Below are positions 59,154-64,000 of a DNA stretch of 64,000 bases, piece after piece. The position numbers and the translations under genes were made by a program. Numbering within the stretch: the stretch's first letter is position 1; every line of letters starts with the position of its first letter. The stretch comes from Tamilnaduibacter salinus (GTDB lineage Bacteria; Pseudomonadota; Gammaproteobacteria; Pseudomonadales; Oleiphilaceae), in contig NZ_QEKQ01000002.1 of assembly GCF_003096655.1 (NCBI RefSeq), positions 1-64,000 on the forward strand. Reading direction: 5' to 3'. The notes beneath the pieces are model-generated. The model was not told where the DNA came from and ran no database searches. It saw only the letters and a list, made by a program, of their open reading frames with translations.

Positions 59154-60026
59154 TCAACCGCCGGAGCCCCGTAACCGCGCCAGCAGACTCGACGTATCCC
59201 AGCGTCCGCCACCCATGTTCTGCACATCGGCGTAGAACTGGTCCACCAGCGCCGTTAGGGGCAGCGTGGCCTGATGGTTGCGGGCTTCTTCGAGGCAGAT
59301 GCCAAGGTCCTTGCGCATCCAGTCGACGGCGAAACCGTGGTTGTACTCGCCCTCAATCATGGTTCCGGCGCGGTTTTCCATCTGCCAGGATTGCGCGGCG
59401 CCCTGTGAGATCACATCGATCACCCGTTGCTGGTCGAGGCCGACCTGTTCGGCAAAGTGCAGTCCCTCCGCGAGACCCTGCACGACGCCCGCGACCGAAA
59501 TCTGGTTCACCATCTTCGTGAGCTGCCCGGCGCCGGCGCTGCCCATGCGTGTGACTGCCTTGCCATAGGCTGCCATGATGGGCTCGGCGCGCGAGAAAGC
59601 CGCTTCGTCGCCGCCACACATGATCGTGAGCTGGCCGTTTTCCGCTCCCTGCTGACCACCGGACACCGGCGCATCGATAAACGACTGCCCGTACGACGTG
59701 GCGTGACGGGCCAGTTCCCGGGCGACCTCGCCGGAGGCGGTGGTATGGTCAATCAGCAATGCGCCTTGTGGCGCGTTGGCGAGGATGCCGTCCTGCCCGA
59801 GATAGATGGCGTGCAAATCCCGGTCGGCGCCGACGCAGGTCACGATGCACTCGGCGTTGCGGACCGCTTCGGGAATGGTGTCGGCAGATTGACCGCCATG
59901 GTTCCGGGCCCACTGTGAGGCCTTGCTGGCGGTGCGGTTATAGACCGTGACGTCATGGCGCTTGCCTGCCAGGTGGCCGGCCATGGGGCCACCCATCACG
60001 CCAAGACCAATGAACGTAATTTTCAT
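59154..60026 (-). CDS. NAD(P)-dependent beta-hydroxyacid dehydrogenase (HIBADH family)
   Basis: A 290-residue dehydrogenase: nucleotide-binding ITFIGLGVMGGPMAGHL, substrate-binding DAPVSGGQQGAENGQL and catalytic Lys in GAGQLTKMVNQ. It belongs to the 3-hydroxyisobutyrate/tartronate semialdehyde reductase group; the precise substrate cannot be assigned. It lies 105 bases downstream of gltA on the same strand, beyond the gltA terminator. Confidence 0.9.
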   Translation of the reverse strand: MKITFIGLGVMGGPMAGHLAGKRHDVTVYNRTASKASQWARNHGGQSADTIPEAVRNAECIVTCVGADRDLHAIYLGQDGILANAPQGALLIDHTTASGEVARELARHATSYGQSFIDAPVSGGQQGAENGQLTIMCGGDEAAFSRAEPIMAAYGKAVTRMGSAGAGQLTKMVNQISVAGVVQGLAEGLHFAEQVGLDQQRVIDVISQGAAQSWQMENRAGTMIEGEYNHGFAVDWMRKDLGICLEEARNHQATLPLTALVDQFYADVQNMGGGRWDTSSLLARLRGSGG

Positions 60027-60083
60027 GAGAGGCTCCTTTCAATCGGTTGGAAGGAAGCGGGCCGGGCCACGCTCATGGATCCC

Positions 60084-60110
60084 AAAAAAAAGGCTGCACC
60101 GTGTGCAGCC
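60084..60110 (-). terminator. Rho-independent terminator after gltA
   Basis: On the - strand GGCTGCAC (60110-60103) pairs with GTGCAGCC (60099-60092), then eight T (60091-60084), 21 bases past the gltA stop. Confidence 0.92.
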
Positions 60111-60130
60111 TCTGGATCAACGCAACCGGA

Positions 60131-61402
60131 TCAGCCTTTCGGATAATCGCGCTGGTTGGAGCCGGTGTACAGCTGGCGCGGCCGACCGATGCGGAAGCTG
60201 CCGCTGACCATTTCGTTCCAGTGTGAGTACCATCCGATCGTGCGGGACAGGGCAAAGATGACCGTGAACATGGAGGTCGGAATGCCCATCGCTTTGAGGA
60301 TGATCCCGGAATAGAAATCGACATTCGGGAACAGCTTGCGCTCGATGAAATACTCGTCTTCAAGCGCAATCTTCTCCAGGCGCTGAGCAATGCGCAGCAG
60401 TGGGTCGTCGATGCCGAGCTCGTTGAGGACTTCGTGGCAGGTTTCGCGCATGACTTTGGCGCGCGGGTCGAAGTTCTTGTAGACCCGGTGGCCGAAGCCC
60501 ATCAGGCGGAACGGATCGTTCTTGTCCTTGGCCTTTTCGATGAACCTCTCGATATTTGACTCGTCGCCGATCTCCGCCAGCATGTCCAGAACCGCTTCGT
60601 TTGCACCGCCGTGTGCCGGTCCCCACAGCGCGGCAATGCCCGAGGCAATGCAGGCGTACGGATTGGCGCCGGTGGAACCGGCCAGACGGACCGTCGACGT
60701 CGAGGCGTTCTGCTCGTGATCGGCGTGGAGGATGAAAATCTTGTCCATGGCTTTCGCCAGGATCGGGTTCACCTTGTATTCCTCACAGGGATTGCCGAAC
60801 ATCATCTGGAGGAAGTTTTCGGAGTAATTGAGGTCGTTGCGGGGGTAGATGAACGGCTGGCCATTGGCGTACTTGTAACACCAGGCCGCGATGGTCGGCA
60901 TCTTCGCCACCAGGCGGTGCGCCGTGATCTGGCGCTGCTCTTCGTTATTGACGTCCATCTGGTCGTGGTAGAACGCCGACAATGCTCCGACAACCCCACA
61001 CATGATGGCCATCGGGTGCGCGTCACGGCGGAAGCCGCTGAAGAAGTGGCGCATCTGATCGTGGATCATGGTGTGGTGCTTGACGGTGTCCTTGAAGACC
61101 TCGCCCTGTTCCTTTGTGGGCAGCTCTCCGTTCAACAGGAGATAGCAGACTTCCAGGTAGTCGCTGTTCTCAGCCAGTTCCTGGATGGGGTAGCCGCGGT
61201 GAAGCAGGATCCCGTTGGCACCATCAATATAGGTGATTTTCGATTCACAGGCTGCCGTGGAAACGAAGCCGGGGTCGTAGGTGAAAACCCCCTCTTGAAC
61301 CAAAGACCGTACGTCAATGACGTCAGGCCCTTCCGTGCCGGAGTATACGGGCAGCTCGATTGATTGTTCACCCACCGAAAGCGTCGCTTTCCTGTCGGTC
61401 AT
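60131..61402 (-). CDS. gltA: Citrate synthase (type II)
   Basis: A 423-residue citrate synthase joining acetyl-CoA and oxaloacetate. [48 protein letters not shown] holds active-site His residues, and [17 protein letters not shown] the third block with the catalytic Asp downstream. An N-terminal extension of ~40 residues ([18 protein letters not shown]) marks the hexameric, NADH-regulated form. Divergent from sdhCDA, as in many relatives. Confidence 0.98.
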   Translation of the reverse strand: MTDRKATLSVGEQSIELPVYSGTEGPDVIDVRSLVQEGVFTYDPGFVSTAACESKITYIDGANGILLHRGYPIQELAENSDYLEVCYLLLNGELPTKEQGEVFKDTVKHHTMIHDQMRHFFSGFRRDAHPMAIMCGVVGALSAFYHDQMDVNNEEQRQITAHRLVAKMPTIAAWCYKYANGQPFIYPRNDLNYSENFLQMMFGNPCEEYKVNPILAKAMDKIFILHADHEQNASTSTVRLAGSTGANPYACIASGIAALWGPAHGGANEAVLDMLAEIGDESNIERFIEKAKDKNDPFRLMGFGHRVYKNFDPRAKVMRETCHEVLNELGIDDPLLRIAQRLEKIALEDEYFIERKLFPNVDFYSGIILKAMGIPTSMFTVIFALSRTIGWYSHWNEMVSGSFRIGRPRQLYTGSNQRDYPKG

Positions 61403-61658
61403 GGTGCTCTCCTATATCAGCTTAGCCAGCGTAAGGGACCCCCGGGACACGGTCTGCATGGCCGGAGCGACCGGATGTCAGGCCCGGTCGGCGCCACCGG
61501 TGATTCCCTGAAAGGCGACTATTATCGCAGGAACGCCCCGTCAGGTCACGGCTTCACACCAGATGCCTGCCGGGGCGCTGTTTTCGTTCTGTCTCATCAC
61601 GGAATCCGCGCCAGCCCCCGTCATTGAGGGGTGGTGGACTCTGTGACTGTGTCGGCAA

Positions 61659-61686
61659 AATATAGGGTGGATGGTTTTATTGTCAA
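61659..61686 (-). promoter_or_regulatory. Predicted gltA promoter
   Basis: On the - strand a perfect -35 TTGACA (61686-61681) and a strong -10 TATATT (61664-61659) are 16 bases apart, giving a leader of about 250 bases to the gltA ATG. Confidence 0.65.
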
Positions 61687-61873
61687 TGCGGCATGCATTG
61701 CGGATCCGGAGTGACGGATGTCCGGGATGGTCTCGCCGTCGGCTTCAACACCATGGGGTGTGGGTTAGACGAAGGTCCGGTACAGCGCTCGCAGATTCCT
61801 GAAAATAAACCGCTCTGTGGGGATCTGGAGGGCTAACTCCCTGCTCCTCAGGGACTTTCACAGTGTGGATGGT

Positions 61874-61902
61874 TTGTAATTCATGGGGCCGCTCCTTATA
61901 AT
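61874..61902 (+). promoter_or_regulatory. Predicted sdhCDA promoter
   Basis: TTGTAA (61874-61879), a 17-base spacer and a perfect -10 TATAAT (61897-61902). The transcript would have a leader of about 160 bases before the sdhC GTG at 62071. Confidence 0.65.
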
Positions 61903-62070
61903 CCTTGGCCCGTAACCGGGGATATGCCGGCTCCGGAACGCCGATCAGGGCCGGGCAATGATCACGTTTCCCTCCTGATGCTGGACCCACCGTCGGGTCG
62001 TCAGCGACACCAACCAAATTTCCGCGGGCATTCCGGCAATCCGCGGATAAAAAAAGAGTGTGAGAGAGCT

Positions 62071-62451
62071 GTGAATAGCAAACGACCAGTCAATCTCGAT
62101 CTCGGCAAATTCCACTTCCCATTGCCGGCCATCACGTCGATCCTTCACCGGATCAGTGGGGTCATCATCTTTGTGGGTCTTGCCTTCCTCCTCTACGGCC
62201 TTGATCTGTCGCTCTCCGGAGAAGACGGATTCAACCAGGTCAGCGCTTTGCTGGACTCGTTTCTGGCGAAGCTGATTGTATGGGGCATCCTTTCCGCGCT
62301 GCTGTATCACCTTGTGGCCGGAATCAAGCACCTGATCATGGACATGGGCTACGGTGAAGAGCTTGAAAGCGGTCGGTTGGCCGCCAAGGCCACCGTCGTC
62401 GTGTCGGTTATTCTCATCGTTCTGGCGGGGGTCTGGATATGGGGACTGTAA
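62071..62451 (+). CDS. sdhC: Succinate dehydrogenase cytochrome b556 subunit
   Basis: A 126-residue three-helix membrane anchor. The start region RPVNLDLGKFHFPLPAITSILHRISG is the family signature with the quinone-site Ser/Arg, and LLYHLVAGIKHLIMDMG has the heme b His. GTG 62071 with GAGAGAG before it is taken, since the residues before it show no family match. Overlaps sdhD by 13 bases. Confidence 0.95.
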   Translation: MNSKRPVNLDLGKFHFPLPAITSILHRISGVIIFVGLAFLLYGLDLSLSGEDGFNQVSALLDSFLAKLIVWGILSALLYHLVAGIKHLIMDMGYGEELESGRLAAKATVVVSVILIVLAGVWIWGL

Positions 62452-62789
62452 ACAGCGTAACCAACCTGGGTCGCAGCGGTGTGTACGACTGGTTGATTCA
62501 GCGTGTCTCCGCCTATGTGCTGGCTCTATACACCCTGTTTCTGCTCGGATTCATCCTTTTCACGGATGTGACGTATGAAAGCTGGGCAGGGCTGTTTTCG
62601 ACGACCTGGTTCCGTATCTTCAGTCTAATGGCGCTGGTTGCCATTGGGGCCCACGCCTGGGTCGGGCTGTGGACCGTCACCACCGACTACATCAAGGCGA
62701 TGGCGCCGCGTTTTCTGGTCCAGGCGGGCTCTGGTGCGGTGATGTTCGTCTATGTGGTTTGGGGTGTAGAGATTCTCTGGGGGCTTTGA
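62439..62789 (+). CDS. sdhD: Succinate dehydrogenase hydrophobic membrane anchor
   Basis: A 116-residue protein with three membrane helices; GVYDWLIQRVSAYVLALYTLF is the family start and GAHAWVGLWTVTTDYIK carries the heme/quinone-site His and Asp-Tyr. With SdhC it anchors the dehydrogenase and passes electrons to ubiquinone. sdhA begins 3 bases after its stop. Confidence 0.95.
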   Translation: MGTVNSVTNLGRSGVYDWLIQRVSAYVLALYTLFLLGFILFTDVTYESWAGLFSTTWFRIFSLMALVAIGAHAWVGLWTVTTDYIKAMAPRFLVQAGSGAVMFVYVVWGVEILWGL

Positions 62790-62792
62790 TCC

Positions 62793-64000
62793 ATGGCTAA
62801 TATCAAAACGATTACGCACGATGCCATCGTCATCGGTGGTGGTGGTTCCGGTATGCGAGCGGCACTGCAGCTGACAGAGTCGGGCATCGATACCGCTTGT
62901 ATCACCAAGGTCTTTCCGACCCGCTCGCACACGGTTTCCGCCCAGGGTGGTATTACCTGTGCGATCGCCAGTGCCGACCCCAACGACGATTGGCGCTGGC
63001 ACATGTATGACACGGTGAAAGGCTCCGACTACATCGGTGACCAGGAAGCGATCGAATACATGTGCTCGGTTGGCCCTCAGGCCGTATTCGAGCTTGAACA
63101 TATGGGGCTTCCGTTTTCCCGGACCGAAGAGGGACGGATCTATCAGCGCCCGTTTGGCGGGCAGTCGAAGGATTACGGCAAGGGCGGCCAGGCGGCCCGG
63201 ACCTGTGCGGCGGCGGACCGGACGGGTCACGCACTGCTTCACACGCTGTATCAGGCCAACCTCAAGGGTGGCACGACCTTTCTGAACGAGTGGTACGCCG
63301 TCGACCTGGTGAAGAATGAAAAGAACCAGGTTCTGGGTGTCATCGGTATCGAGATCGAAACCGGTGAGGTGGTCTACATCAAAGCCAAGGCCACTGTCCT
63401 TGCGACGGGTGGTGCCGGGCGGATCTACGCGTCCACAACCAATGCCCTGATCAACACCGGCGATGGCATCGGCATGGCGCTGCGTGCCGGGTTCCCGGTA
63501 CAGGACATGGAAATGTGGCAGTTCCACCCGACCGGTATCCACGGTGCGGGCACGCTGGTGACGGAGGGGTGCCGCGGTGAGGGCGGCTATCTGATCAACG
63601 CCGAAGGCGAGCGCTTCATGGAGCGTTACGCGCCCAATGCCAAGGATCTCGCGGGTCGGGATGTCGTGGCCCGGGCCATGGTCCTCGAAATTCTCGAGGG
63701 GCGCGGGTGTGGTCCGGAAAAAGATCACGTCAAACTCAAGCTGGACCATCTTGGTGAAGAAACGCTCAATCTGCGCCTGCCAGGCATTCTGGAGTTGTCG
63801 CGCACGTTCGCGCACGTGGATCCGGTCAAGGAACCGATTCCGGTGGTGCCGACCTGTCATTACATGATGGGCGGTATCCCGACAACGGTTGGCGGTCAGG
63901 CGCTGGGTCAGGATGAAGACGGCAACGATGTTGAAATCGACGGCCTGTTTGCCTGCGGTGAAGCGGCCTGTGTCTCGGTGCACGGCGCCAACCGTCTTGG
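62793..64000 (+). CDS. sdhA: Succinate dehydrogenase flavoprotein subunit (partial, runs off edge)
   Basis: The first 402 codons of SdhA, cut by the window end. FAD-binding [16 protein letters not shown], the covalent-FAD His46 in [60 protein letters not shown] and the final [18 protein letters not shown] are present. It oxidises succinate to fumarate. sdhB should follow beyond the window. Confidence 0.97.
   Translation, partial: MANIKTITHDAIVIGGGGSGMRAALQLTESGIDTACITKVFPTRSHTVSAQGGITCAIASADPNDDWRWHMYDTVKGSDYIGDQEAIEYMCSVGPQAVFELEHMGLPFSRTEEGRIYQRPFGGQSKDYGKGGQAARTCAAADRTGHALLHTLYQANLKGGTTFLNEWYAVDLVKNEKNQVLGVIGIEIETGEVVYIKAKATVLATGGAGRIYASTTNALINTGDGIGMALRAGFPVQDMEMWQFHPTGIHGAGTLVTEGCRGEGGYLINAEGERFMERYAPNAKDLAGRDVVARAMVLEILEGRGCGPEKDHVKLKLDHLGEETLNLRLPGILELSRTFAHVDPVKEPIPVVPTCHYMMGGIPTTVGGQALGQDEDGNDVEIDGLFACGEAACVSVHGANRL

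Noticed and set aside
62625-63983. A 452-codon open frame on the - strand
   Set aside because: Antisense to sdhD/sdhA, whose conserved FAD motifs are clear on the + strand.

Overview
The window is chromosomal DNA of a GC-rich gammaproteobacterium that looks Marinobacter-like. The fadB/fadA/topA block preceded by uup and a universal stress gene, the tgt-yajC-secDF-suhB-trmJ-cysE-iscRS-ndk-rlmN-pilW-rodZ-ispG-hisS-yfgM-bamB-der order, and the gltA/sdh divergence are all typical of Marinobacter and Pseudomonas relatives. The placement rests on gene order and remembered protein similarity only; no species is claimed.

Positions 1-4139 are accessory DNA: two toxin-antitoxin pairs (brnTA, higBA), a nitroreductase-fold enzyme and two small unknown genes, all on the + strand, with remnants of two IS1182-family insertion sequences. 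At least two imperfect palindromes with AAC...GTT ends look like integron attC sites, so this may be a run of gene cassettes with no integrase in view.

Positions 4273-16509 are a patchwork. They hold a methyltransferase facing an HxlR regulator, an SLC6-type Na+ symporter, and then a scar zone with a truncated ada, an IS left end and a catalase-peroxidase tail. Next come a three-gene set (small phosphate-type binding protein, porin, chemoreceptor), an internally deleted second copy of the symporter, an intact ada, a PfkB-type sugar-phosphate kinase, a yeast-Fcy1-like cytosine deaminase and a SixA-CHAD fusion.

Positions 16673-36407 are a long core block on the + strand: queuosine synthesis (queA, tgt), the Sec accessory complex (yajC, secD, secF), a suhB that has lost its catalytic residues (- strand), trmJ, cysE, an isc locus reduced to iscR and iscS, ndk, rlmN, pilW, rodZ, ispG, hisS, yfgM, bamB and der.

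Positions 36484-50222 carry ackA-pta, a membrane PAS-GGDEF-EAL protein, tRNA-Glu, an epimerase/CbiX group, DUF924 and TetR genes, tRNA-Gly, a MOSC protein and uup. A 169-bp centred palindrome (50219-50387) sits exactly on a stop codon. From 50428 to the right edge are a universal stress gene, two unknown genes, fadBA (fatty acid beta-oxidation), topA, a beta-hydroxyacid dehydrogenase, gltA, and the start of the sdhCDA operon, with sdhA running off the window.
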